Below are positions 1 through 9,220 of a DNA stretch of 64,000 bases, one piece after another (position 1 is the stretch's first letter; each line of letters opens with the position of its first letter). The DNA is from Phoenix dactylifera (Eukaryota > Streptophyta > Magnoliopsida > Arecales > Arecaceae), in the NCBI RefSeq assembly GCF_009389715.1, contig NW_024067838.1:211001-275000 (forward strand), written 5' to 3'. Under the pieces are notes generated by a model that searched no databases, was not told where the DNA came from, and saw nothing but the letters and a program-made list of their open reading frames with translations. The position numbers and the translations under genes are program-made.

Positions 1-15
1 CTCATCCGCCGAGGG

Positions 16-888
16 GTGCTCGATCGGTTTGTGCAAGGCCGGCGTGAAGGGAAGAAGCCCGCCGAAGGAGCAGCACAGCCTGAAGGTTCAAATGCCAACA
101 GGCCCATCGCCGGCGTCATCAACACTATCCGAGGCGGGACCTCGGCTGGGGAAGCCTCAGGGGAAGAAGCCTCCTCGAAGCGCCCGCGCACCTCTGAAGC
201 CGTCTCCTTCTCAGATGATGATCTAGAGGGAGTCGAAACTCCCCATGATGATGCCGTGGTCATCTCCATGATCATAAATAAATTTGATGTAAAACGCATC
301 CTGGTTGATAATGGAAGCTCGGCGAATGTTTTGTATTTTGGTGCTTATTGTAAAATGGGGATGACAAAAGAGCAACTACGGAGGATGAATGCTCCGTTAG
401 TTGGATTCACTGGGAATTCAGTCCCAGTGGAGGGCGAGATCGACCTTCTGGTCACAGCCGGGCTCGCCCCTCGTGAAAGTACCGTGGGTATGAGCTTCCT
501 TGTAATACGCCTGCCCTCGGTTTACAACGCCATCCTCGGAAGGCCAGGACTCAACGCCCTCCGAGCAGTGGTCTCGACTCACCACCTGCTGATGCGATTC
601 CCCACCAGCCAGGGAATCGGTGAAGTTCGAGGGGACCAAATGGTGGCAAGGCGATGCTACCTAGCGACCCACGAGGCAAGACGACCAGCCGAGGTGCCTG
701 CCCCAACAACTGACCAGCCCTCAACTGAAGTTATGGAGGCACGGGTCAACCCCCAGAAAGAGCGGGTAGAGCCTGGTGAGTTGTTAATTCAAGTTCCCTT
801 ACGAGAGAACTTTCCCGAGCTAACCGTGCAAGTCGGCTATGGCCTTGGCGAACACGAGAGGAGTCGCCTCGTCAACTTCCTACGGGAC
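16..888 (+). pseudogene. gypsy gag C-terminal end and aspartic protease segment
   Basis: Frame-1 reading. A charged, low-complexity stretch (gag end) is followed by the retropepsin-like domain. The active-site region reads LVDNGSSANVLYF near bases 298-336; the usual D-T/S-G is here D-N-G, and DNGSSA is common in plant gypsy elements. A second protease landmark is AILGRPGLNAL near 530-560. The frame is lost near 885-893: the sequence that should lead into the DVFAW start of the reverse transcriptase domain continues one frame over. The true start of the polyprotein is outside the window. Confidence 0.85.
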
Positions 889-1996
889 TATGGATGTCTT
901 CGCATGGTCGCCTGCAGACATGCCGGGGATAGATCCGGAGGTCATGGTCCACCGGCTTCAGGTGAAGCCGACCTACAAGCCCGTGCGACAAAAGAAGCGA
1001 GGCGCCGCCCCTGAACGACAACGAGCAGCAGCCGAGGAGGTCGGCAAGCTCCTTGAAGCCGGCTTCATCCGGGAGATATCCTACCCGGAATGGCTCGCCA
1101 ATGTGGTCCTCGTCAAGAAAGCCAGCGGGAAGTGGCGTATGTGCGTGGACTACACCGACCTGAATAAAGCCTGCCCGAAGGACAGCTTTCCACTCCCCAG
1201 CATCGACCAGCTCGTGGACTCCACCTCGGGTCACGAGCTGCTGGCATTCATGGACGCCTTTTCCGGATACAACCAGATCCGCATGGCGCCAGAAGATGAG
1301 GAAAAGACAGCCTTCATCACCGATGGGGGAACCTACTGCTACAAGGTAATGCCATTCGGCTTGAAAAATGCCGGGGCAACTTATCAAAGGCTGGTCAGCC
1401 GAATCTTCAAAGACCAAATAGGCCGAAACATGGAGGTCTACGTGGATGACATGCTGGTGAAAAGCAAGGTGGCGCAAGACCACATAGCCGACCTCAATGA
1501 AGCATTCTCCACACTCCGAAAGTACCAGATGAAGCTCAATCCAGCTAAATGTGCATTCGGGGTCACCTCCGGCAAATTCCTCGGCTTCATCATTACACAA
1601 CGAGGAATTGAGGCCAATCCAGAGAAGATCCGAGCCCTCCAAGAGATGACGCCTCCCAGGACGGTCAAGGAGGTACAACGGCTCACAGGCCGAGTCGCAG
1701 CCCTCGGGAGATTCATCTTCCGCTCGGCCGAGCGCTGCCTTCCATTCTTTGCAGCCCTCAAGAAGTCGAAGAACTTTTTGTGGTCGAACGAGTGCCAGCA
1801 ATCTTTTGAAGAACTAAAGCATCTCCTGGCTTCCCCTCCCCTGCTCATAAAACCTCAACAGGGTGAGCTCCTCTACTTGTATCTAGCTGTCTCCCCTGTA
1901 GCAGTAAGCTCGGTCCTGGTCCGAGAGGAGGGCAAACTCCAAAAGCCAGTATACTACACCAGCCGGGTCTTGAGGGACGCCGAGACCCGATACTCA
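889..1996 (+). pseudogene. gypsy reverse transcriptase and first RNase H segment
   Basis: Frame 2. Opens with MDVFAWSPADMPGID, the standard start of plant gypsy RT. Then come WRMCVDYTDLNKACPKD (about 1132-1182), FMDAFSGYNQI (about 1249-1281), the PFGLKNAGATYQR block, and the catalytic YVDDMLVKS box at about 1438-1464. The RNase H1-type region follows (LYLYLAVSPVAVSSVL to SRVLRDAETRY). Near 1990-2000 the frame changes again: the conserved continuation KLEKTAYALVISARR is read in frame 1. The catalytic residues are intact; only the frame is damaged. Confidence 0.92.
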
Positions 1997-3018
1997 AGCT
2001 TGAGAAGACTGCCTATGCTTTGGTCATCTCGGCTCGGAGGCTCCGACCCTACTTCCAAGCTCATACAGTGGCTGTGCTGACCGACCAGCCGGTCAAGCAG
2101 ATCCTGCAGAGATCAGATCGTGCCGGTCGGATCACCAAATGGGCCATTGAGCTCGGGGAATTCGACATTGAGTACCGGCCTAGACCGGCGATCAAAGCAC
2201 AAGCACTCGCAGACTTCATAGTCGAGTGCACCATACCGGATGAGGTCGAACCCGAACCTGAGCCACCGGTGGAGCAGACCCCGAGTTTGACATGGACTCT
2301 GCATGTCGATGGCTCTTCAAACTCGGGGGGTAGCAGAGCAGGGCTCATCCTCACCAGCCCAGAGGGGGTGGTCGCCGAGCAAGCCTTACGCCTCGAGTTT
2401 CCTGCTTCCAATAACATGACGGAGTATGAAGCGCTCGTCGCCGGGCTCAAGCTAGCCAAGGAGCTAGGAGTGAAGGACTTGAAGGCCTTCAGTGATTCTC
2501 AGCTCGTCGTCAACCAAATTGTGGGCGACTTCGAAGCCAGAGACCCGACCATGCAGAAGTATCTTCAGAAGGTACGGGATCTCGCCTCGACCTTGGACTC
2601 TTTTCACATTCAACATGTTGCCAGGTCGGAGAATCTCAGGGCCGACCAGCTATCAAAGCTGGCGTCCTCTCGCATGAGCGAGCTTCCCAAAGAGGCAGTA
2701 CTGGAATATCTCCAAAAGCCCAGCACAGACAAGCCCGAGCAGACCCTCTGCACTGAGTTCGAGCCAAGCTGGATGGACGAACTCATCAGCTATCTGCAAG
2801 ACGAAGTCCTCCCCACTGATGAACAAGAGGCTCGCCGAATCAAGCGCCTCGCCACCCGGTACGTACTATACGAGGGAAAGCTCTACCGGAGATCCTTCAC
2901 TTCTCCCCTCCTCAGATGCCTCCGCCCAACGGAGGCTGATTACGCCATGCGCGAAGTCCATGAAGGGATCTGTGGAAATCATCTGGGAGGACGAGCATTG
3001 GCCCACAAAATCTACGCC
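1997..3018 (+). pseudogene. gypsy second (plant-type) RNase H and integrase zinc-finger segment
   Basis: Frame 1. After the end of the first RNase H (ITKWAIELGEFDIEYRPR) comes a complete extra RNase H: HVDGSSNSGGSRAG (first Asp), NNMTEYEALVAGL (Glu), AFSDSQLVVNQI (Asp) and RSENLRADQLSKLA. This duplicated domain separates Tat elements from most other gypsy lineages. The integrase HHCC zinc-binding region begins with REVHEGICGNHLGGRALAHK. Near 3012-3022 a third frameshift moves the reading to frame 3, where YYWPTLQKDAMDFVQRCDRC completes the zinc finger. Confidence 0.9.
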
Positions 3019-4001
3019 AAGGATACTATTGGCCGACACTCCAGAAGGATGCTATGGACTTCGTCCAAAGATGTGACCGGTGCCAAAGGAACGCCAATGT
3101 TCAGCGCCGGCCCTCGGCTCCTTTGACTTCTATCAGCTCCCATTGGCCTTTTGCCCAGTGGGGAATTGACATCCTTGGGCCATTTCCACTTGCCACCGGG
3201 CAAAAGAAGTTTCTGGTCGTCTCCATCGACTACTTCACAAAGTGGGTAGAAGCCGAGCCCCTCGCCCGGGTCACCGAGCAGAAGATGCGGGATTTCGTCT
3301 GGAAGTCCATTATCTGCAGATTCGGGCTTCCCCGCATCCTTATCTCTGACAACGGTCGCCAGTTCGACAACATCCACTTCAGAGAGTTCTGCTCCGAGCT
3401 TGGCATTGACCATCGCTTCACCTCGGTCGCGCACCCTCAGACGAACGGAGAAACCGAGGTAACAAATCGTACTATTTTGCAGGGTCTCAAAGCCAAGCTC
3501 GACAAATCCAAAGGACAATGGGTCGAAGACCTATACAATGTCCTGTGGGCTTACCGGACCACATTCTGCGTCCCCACCGGCGAGACTCCCTTCAACCTAA
3601 CATATGGGACGGAGGCCGTCATTCCACTAGAGATTGGGCTTCCCTCTCCAAGAGTCGAGCACCACGACGCCAGCTCCAACTCTTCGCGGCTCAGAAGCAA
3701 CCTCGACCTGATCGAGGAAACAAGGGAGGCCGCCCGAGTTCGTATGGCGAGGTACCAGCAAAGGACAGCTCAGTACTACAACGCCAGGGTCAAAGTCAAA
3801 TTTTTCAGACCGGGGGACCTTGTCCTCAGAAGAGCTGAAGCCTCCCGACCAACTGAGCAAGGGAAGCTGGCCCCGAACTGGGAAGGACCATACCGAGTCA
3901 CGCGCATCCGCCGACCCGGAACTTATCAATTGGAGTCTCTAGATGGGACTCCCATTCCGCGGAGCTGGAACTCTGAAAATCTCCGCGTGTACCATCAATA
4001 A
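3019..4001 (+). pseudogene. gypsy integrase core and GPY/F module
   Basis: Frame 3, ending at a TAA at 3999-4001. CDRCQ ends the zinc finger. The catalytic core has D in WGIDILGPFP, D in LISDNGRQFD and E in TNGETEVTNRT, so the D-D-35-E triad is present. Downstream are WAYRTTFCVPTGETPF and TYGTEAVIP, then the C-terminal PGDLVLRR and WEGPYRVTRI of the GPY/F module. This is the typical end of a Tat polyprotein, so pol ends here and the next 5 kb is accessory DNA. Confidence 0.92.
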
Positions 4002-4139
4002 AACCCCAAGGGGTCCCCCATTGTTCAACTATGAATTTCATTCTGTGAATTTCATTTTATGATGGTCTGCGTACTTATTTTGAGCTCACCGACACTCCTG
4101 ATTATCTTATGGTGTCAGGTTTATTTCTCCTCCTGGCGT

Positions 4140-5388
4140 GGACTCCCTGAAGATGTTCGTGAGTTCGTGATGCGCTCTCCATCGACCAACGAGCTCGGCT
4201 CGTTCTCCTACCCTGACCACGGTCAGGATGCCCCGCCACAACGAGATGCCCCGATCCGTCGGGATGGCCCGAGACGTCGGGGTGCGGTCTTAAGTGACCA
4301 GACGAGCTCGGCTCGTTCTCCATCGACTTCCACCGACGAGCTCGGCTCGTGCTCCATCGACTATGAGTTGCGGTCCTCTCGGACCAGACGAGCTCGGCTC
4401 GTTCTCCTACCCTGACCACGGTCAGGATGCCCCGAGACGTCGGGATGCCCCGAACTTCGGGATACCCTGAGACGTCAGGATGCCCCAATATATTGGGATG
4501 CCCTGCCACAACGGGATGGCCCGAGACGTCGGGGTGCGGTCTTAAGTGACCAGACGAGCTCGGCTCGTTCTCCATCGACTTCCACCGACGAGCTCGGCTC
4601 GTGCTCCATCGACTATGAGTTGCGGTCCTCTCTGACCAGACGAGCTCGGCTCGTTCTCCTACCCTGACCACGGTCAGGACGCCTCGAGACGTCGAGATGC
4701 CCCGATCCGTCGGGATGCCCCGAGACGTCGGGATGCCCCGGCTATAGGGAAGCTCGAGACGTCGAGGTATGAGTTGCGGTCCTCTCTGACCAGACGAGCT
4801 CGGCTCGTTCTCCATCGACTTCCACCGACGAGCTCGGCTCGTGCTCCATCAACCAACGAGCTCGGCTCGTTCTCCTAACCTGGCCACGGTCAGGATTCCC
4901 CGAGACGTCGGGATGCCCCGACTATAGGGAAGCTCGAGACGTCGAGATATGAGTTGCGGTCCTCTCTGACCAGACGAGCTCGGCTCGTTCTCCATCGACT
5001 TCCACCGACGAGCTCGGCTCGTGCTCCATCAGCCAACGAGCTCGGCTCGTTCTCCTACCCTGGCCACAGTCAGGATGCCCCGAGACGTCGGGATGCCCCG
5101 GCTATCGGGAAGCTCGAGACGTCGAGATATGAGTTGCGGTCCTCTCTGACCAGACGAGCTCGGCTCGTTCTCCATCGACTTCCACCGACGAGCTCGGCTC
5201 GTGCTCCATCGGCCAACGAGCTCGGCTCGTTCTCCTACCCCGACCTCGGCCGGGATGCCTCGAGACGTCGAGATGCCCCGATTTATTGGGATGCCCCGAT
5301 GCATTGGGATGCGGTCTTCATTGACCAAGACGAGCTCGTCTCGTTGTCCGCCGGCTTCAGCCAACGAGCTCGGCTCGCTCTCTATCGC
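4140..5388 (+). repeat. post-pol tandem repeat field made of short palindromes
   Basis: A degenerate tandem array between pol and the antisense gene. A landmark, TGAGTTGCGGTCCTCTCTGA, starts at 4770, 4950 and 5130 (exact 180-bp period), with less regular copies at 4364 and 4616. The array is a chain of imperfect palindromes: ACGAGCTCGGCTCGT, TGACCACGGTCA, CCCGAGACGTCGGG, CTCGAGACGTCGAG, CCCAATATATTGGG, CCCGATGCATTGGG. Open frames exist on both strands but are repeat translations without family features. Tandem repeats downstream of pol are common in Tat elements. Confidence 0.85.
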
Positions 5389-5770
5389 TGGATTTCTCTG
5401 CTGACGTCCCCAAAAAACGGAGTCCGAGCAGAGAAGCGTCTTCAGTCGCCTCGGCGCCAGGACGCACACGGTACAAGGTACCCATTTACTTAATGTTTCT
5501 ACATTAATTTCTCTATATTGTCTATTCTATTCTTGGATTTCTCTGCAGACGTCCCCAAAGAACGGAGTCCGAGCAGAGAAGCGTCTTCAGTCGCCTCGGC
5601 GCAAGGACGCACACGGTACAAGGTACCCATTTATTTAATATTTTTACATTATCTATTCTGCTTTTGGATTTCTCTCTGCCGACGTCCTCAAAGAACGGAC
5701 ACCGAGCAGAGGAGCATTTTCAATCGCCTCGGTGAAGGGGTGCTCACGACACCAGCACAATTATACTAAG
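5389..5770 (+). repeat. three tandem copies of a 130-145 bp unit
   Basis: Units begin with TGGATTTCTCTGC(T/A)GACGTC near 5389, 5533 and 5665. Each contains CGGAGTCCGAGCAGAGAAGC, a TTCAGTCGCCTCGG segment, and in the first two ACACGGTACAAGGTACCCAT. The third copy is the most diverged. They lie just downstream (on the plus strand) of the palindrome field. Confidence 0.8.
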
Positions 5771-6240
5771 CCCGGTGAATCCCCGTCACGAGCTGACGAG
5801 TATTCAACCCATTCATTGGAAAAGAATCCGACCCGCCCCGGCAATGTGGGGCTCGGACCCAAAGTTTACTAACTTTGCTAAAAAGTTAAAGTCCCAGTGA
5901 CTGCTTTAGGGCTTGGTCGAAATCTGGGCTAGGCTCGGAAAGACTCTCCGAGCCCAAATCTCTTAAGCACAAGCGTTGCTATAACCACTGGTCGAAGGGC
6001 CGAGTAATGGAGCTCGGCAAGCCGAACCTAAAACCAAACCCTGTGGCGGGTAAAGCTGAGGCCCTAGAGCCCATATCCTCGGAACCTAAAATGGATCCGA
6101 GCAGAGAAACTTAGCAGACGAGTTTCCAAGAAAGTATATTCATTTCAAAAAAGGCCCGTAGGCTAAGTACAAAAATTTGGGTTTGGCCCTTACAAGTATG
6201 GGGGGCCATCCCGACTTTACAAAAAATAACAAAAATTACA
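5771..6240. other. non-coding gypsy accessory DNA
   Basis: No ORF, tandem unit or structural RNA recognised. It lies at the 3' end of the antisense gene and probably contains that gene's 3' UTR and terminator. No polyadenylation signal could be assigned firmly. Confidence 0.5.
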
Positions 6241-8403
6241 TCAAGTCTCGAGCTCGACTACTTCGGCTCCAGCAGCACCAGGAGTAGCTGGCTCACCAGT
6301 CGGGGCCTCTTCGGCGGCCTCGGCAGCAGCAGGAGCGACCTCGGAGGCGACCTCGGTGACTTCGGGGATCGCCTCGGCCGCATCACCCCTCTCGACCCCT
6401 GCTCCCGGTTGGAGCAGGTTCACGTCAAAATCCGGGAGGAGCCGCCGCAATTGATTGCGGAAATCCCGGAAGCCTTGGATTAACCCATTCACGCCCTCCT
6501 CTGCTAGGAGGTCGTGAAACTCCTCCGACTCGCGGAAGAGCCTCACCGCGTTCTGAGCTTGCTCCCGGCCTTCGAGCTCCCGAGCCTCATGATATGCGGC
6601 CTTCCGCTCGAGGTTATTCAATCCCCGCTCGAGCTCTAAGTGGCGAAGGCGGGCGTTCTCCACCTCCTGCTCGCGGGAGGCCAGCGCCAGCTCGACGGCA
6701 GCCAGACGAGCTTCCGCGGCGCGCAGTTCGGACCTCGCCAACGTATGCGCGCCCTGTTCTTCGTCGAGCTCGGCGGTGAGAGCTCGAACCCTTCCCTCGG
6801 ATGCTCCTACTTTTTCCTGGAGCACCTGACGTTCGGCCTCGGAGGCCTGGTACCTCGCCTCGGCGGCCAGGTACCTCGCCTGGGCCTCGTCATACCCACG
6901 CTGATACCTCCGGGCTCGCTCCCGGTAGTCGTGGATGATGTGCATCAGCATCTCCGTCTCGTGCAAATGCTGTAAAAGAGATGAAAAGAAAAACATAAGG
7001 CGCTGCGAGTAAAAATTTTACAAATTACACAGATAAAAAATTTTACATACCCAGACGGCGCTGCAGCGGGTAGAGTCCATGAAAGCATTGTAGCTCATGG
7101 ACTGTATCAGGGCCCGGTCGGCCGGGAGCAGCGCGTCCCGAAAAACTTCGCGCGCCACTCGAGGGTTTTCGAGGGCTGAATCGCCCTCGAACACCGACCA
7201 GTTGAGTGCCAGAGGCACTCGCTCCTCCGAGCCCGATGGGCCCGGAAGGCCAGCATCGGCTGGCCTAGGCAGAGCCGACCCCGAGGCTTCCTGACTGCCC
7301 CCCGGCTCGGAGCTAGGGGGCTGGGGTCGGGCAAGCGACCGATCTGACTGTCGCACGACTGGAGCAGGACGCACAAGCGCGGGACCTGCGGAACTCCTCT
7401 CCTGGTCAGCAACTGGAGCGTCCTGCCGACCAGGAATTTGCGCCAAGGGCGTCGGGCATGGGAGCGCCGCCGAAGCTCTCCGGGAGCCCGAGCCCCTGGA
7501 ATCCGCGCCCTTCCCCCGACCAGCCTCGGACTGCGCGAGGCGAGAAGGGCCCGCCTCAGAGTGCGAAGGGTGAGAAGGACCCGCCTCGGTCACTGCTGGC
7601 GCCAGAGGCGCTGGGGTCGCCGAGACCTTCTGTTTCTTTCTCGGCTCAGTGGGCTCGCCCGAGAGCTCGGCTGCCCTCTTCTGGAAGCGGGCGTAGAGGA
7701 CTTCGCTTTTCGTCACCATCTTTGCGATATCTGCAAAGGCAAAAAGGATTAGAACATTAGAACAGTAAGGAAATAAATACACCTTGTAATTACTCTTACC
7801 GTGGGGACGCGCCGAGCTCAAGCCCACGTTCACCAAAGCGTCCTCACATATGAGGCCGTTCAGTAAGATGCCATCCCCGAGGCTGCGGATGGCGTCGAGG
7901 ATCCCCTGCTCACATGGAGAAAGTCTGGGGGGTTTGTTGATGGACTTGAGCTGATCCGGTCCCCACCTGGGGTCAAACCCCCAGGACTGTGCAGAACCAA
8001 GGAAGAAGAATTTCTCCTTCCAGCCATGAATGGATGAGGGGGCACCATGAAAAAGTGGCCGACCCGCCCGAAGGGCGATATACAGCCACTCTCCGTCTCC
8101 CGGATTCGACTTAAAGATAAAAAGTCGCCGGAAAACGTTGACAGAGGTCGGAATCCCCTGCAGTAAGCACAGCGATAGGAAACCGACCACTGTCCTCCAG
8201 GCGTTCGGAGTGAGTTGCGCCGGAACCAACTGGCACACCGTCAGCAACTCATTCACGAAGCCGTGAAGAGGAAATCGGAGGCCGGCCCAGAGCGATTCCA
8301 GATGCACTCCGACCCAGCCTACCGGAGGATCAGTTATCCGATCCCTTCGCCTGGCGGGCTCCAAGCGGAACCCGTGAAGAGGGAAAAACCACTCTTCGGT
8401 CAT
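6241..8403 (-). CDS. antisense accessory gene of the Tat element (spliced, putative)
   Basis: Read on the strand opposite pol. The proposed model has three exons: 8403-7800, 7730-7051 and 6969-6241. Intron 1 (7799-7731, 69 nt) has GTAAGAG and TTTGCAG ends. Intron 2 (7050-6970, 81 nt) has GTATGTA and TTTTACAG ends and removes an in-frame stop. Spliced length is 2013 nt, about 670 residues, in one frame. The N-terminal ~200 residues are globular (MTEEWFFPLHGFRLEP; WRTVVGFLSLCLLQGIPTSV; GWKEKFFFL) and resemble the plant-retrotransposon 'putative transposase-like/antisense ORF' family. A Ser/Pro/Arg-rich linker follows, then a long Ala/Glu/Arg coiled coil and an acidic tail. Antisense genes at this place are known in Grande-like elements (gene 23). 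Function unknown. Confidence 0.72.
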
Positions 8404-8424
8404 TTAGACCTCCAGGACGCTCAT
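8404..8424 (-). other. six-codon upstream ORF abutting the antisense gene start
   Basis: On the minus strand a short ORF, MSVLEV, ends in TAA directly against the ATG of the main antisense ORF (TAAATG). If transcription starts at the upstream TATA box, ribosomes would have to reinitiate or skip this ATG. It could also be chance. Confidence 0.4.
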
Positions 8425-8597
8425 GGTAGACTCGACCTCACTGGGGAGAGAACCCATTGTAAGGGAAGAAAGGGATTAAGAAAGAAAAAATGACAACCTG
8501 GGGAAGACGCCGGAGAATAGAACTTCGGACCGTGAAAGGCTGAAGGAAGAAAAGCTGGAAGAAGGCGATAAGAATGGGACAGAAGGCCAGGGGAGAG

Positions 8598-8605
8598 TTT
8601 ATATA
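8598..8605 (-). promoter_or_regulatory. TATA box for the antisense gene
   Basis: Minus strand reads GGTTTATATAAACTC, a good plant TATA box (TATATAAA), about 195 nt upstream of the antisense ATG. It sits in otherwise GC-rich DNA, which supports a dedicated promoter pointing against the retrotransposon. A transcription start near 8570 is expected, leaving a leader of roughly 165 nt. Confidence 0.6.
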
Positions 8606-8949
8606 AACCTCCCAACGGCCCTCATCGGCGAAAAGAAAAGCCGCATCCCGTTGAGATGACCACACGTGTCGGTCTAAAAGACAGAACGACGCATTTAATT
8701 AGGGCTAGCGCTTCGGACGCCGAAGCGCCCCATCGGATCGTGCGGCCCCATCATGAGCCCACGACGCGAGGACGCTTCGCAAAAAGTGTCCCAATAATGA
8801 GACTTTTCGAGAAGGGAGAGACGCCGCCTATTAAAGGCACCTCGAAGCGCTCGATAATTCAAAATGCGCAATAAATTAGGATTTTCGGAATCCGTAATGA
8901 CCCAACTAAAGCTACTTCCCGCGCTCCAGCTGGTAGCCAACTGGAACTC

Positions 8950-8965
8950 GGAAGTCGGGGGGTAG
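8950..8965 (+). other. gypsy polypurine tract
   Basis: A purine-rich run (GGAAGTCGGGGGGTAG) lies directly before TGTTGGGG, the canonical TG start of an LTR. This is where plus-strand DNA priming would begin in reverse transcription. Confidence 0.65.
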
Positions 8966-9220
8966 TGTTGGGGAAAAAACCCCAAGTCATACTGCCACGG
9001 AGGCGCTCGGCCAAAGAGCGCCGACCGGAAAGGCGCTCGGCCAAAGAGCGCCGACCGGAAAGGCGCTCGACCGAAGAATGCCGACCAGCAGGGTGCTCGA
9101 CTAGAGAGCGCCAAGAAGAGGCGCCCAACCAAAATGACCAAGTAGGGATGCTCGGCTAGAAAGAATCGACCAGAAAGCGCCGACCAGGAAACCAACCAAA
9201 GAGCGCAAGACGCTCGCCCA
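8966..9220 (+). repeat. gypsy 3' LTR, truncated, with hairpin repeats
   Basis: Begins TGTTGGGG after the polypurine tract. It contains a short tandem array of stem-loop units such as GGCGCTC-ggccaaa-GAGCGCC (7-bp perfect stem), first repeated exactly and then decayed. The LTR stops at 9220, where the copia LTR begins within a shared AAGAG. A possible LTR end (…CAGCAACA, 20182-20222) appears on the far side of the copia element. If so, most of the LTR has been lost. Confidence 0.65.

Larger units (their letters stand above)
1..9220 (+). mobile_element. Ty3/gypsy retrotransposon, Tat lineage (5' part outside window)
   Basis: Seen: gag end/protease, reverse transcriptase, RNase H, a second RNase H and integrase in gypsy order, followed by about 5 kb of non-pol DNA and the start of a 3' LTR. 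A second RNase H between the first RNase H and integrase, and a long post-pol region with an antisense ORF, are known marks of the Tat group (Ogre, Grande, RIRE2, Retand relatives). The pol frame is broken three times, so this copy cannot make the full polyprotein. The 5' LTR, PBS and most of gag lie left of position 1. The 3' LTR is cut at 9220 by the copia element. Superfamily is certain; Tat placement is by domain order. Confidence 0.93.

Noticed and set aside
4140..5388. CRISPR-like regular repeats
   Set aside because: The units are long (180 bp), without unique spacers of constant length, and the genome is eukaryotic.
4102..5493. Long ORFs on both strands in the palindrome field
   Set aside because: They are translations of 180-bp repeats (GHPDVSGHP-like and SSARSPS-like). 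They appear in several frames at once and have no family signature.
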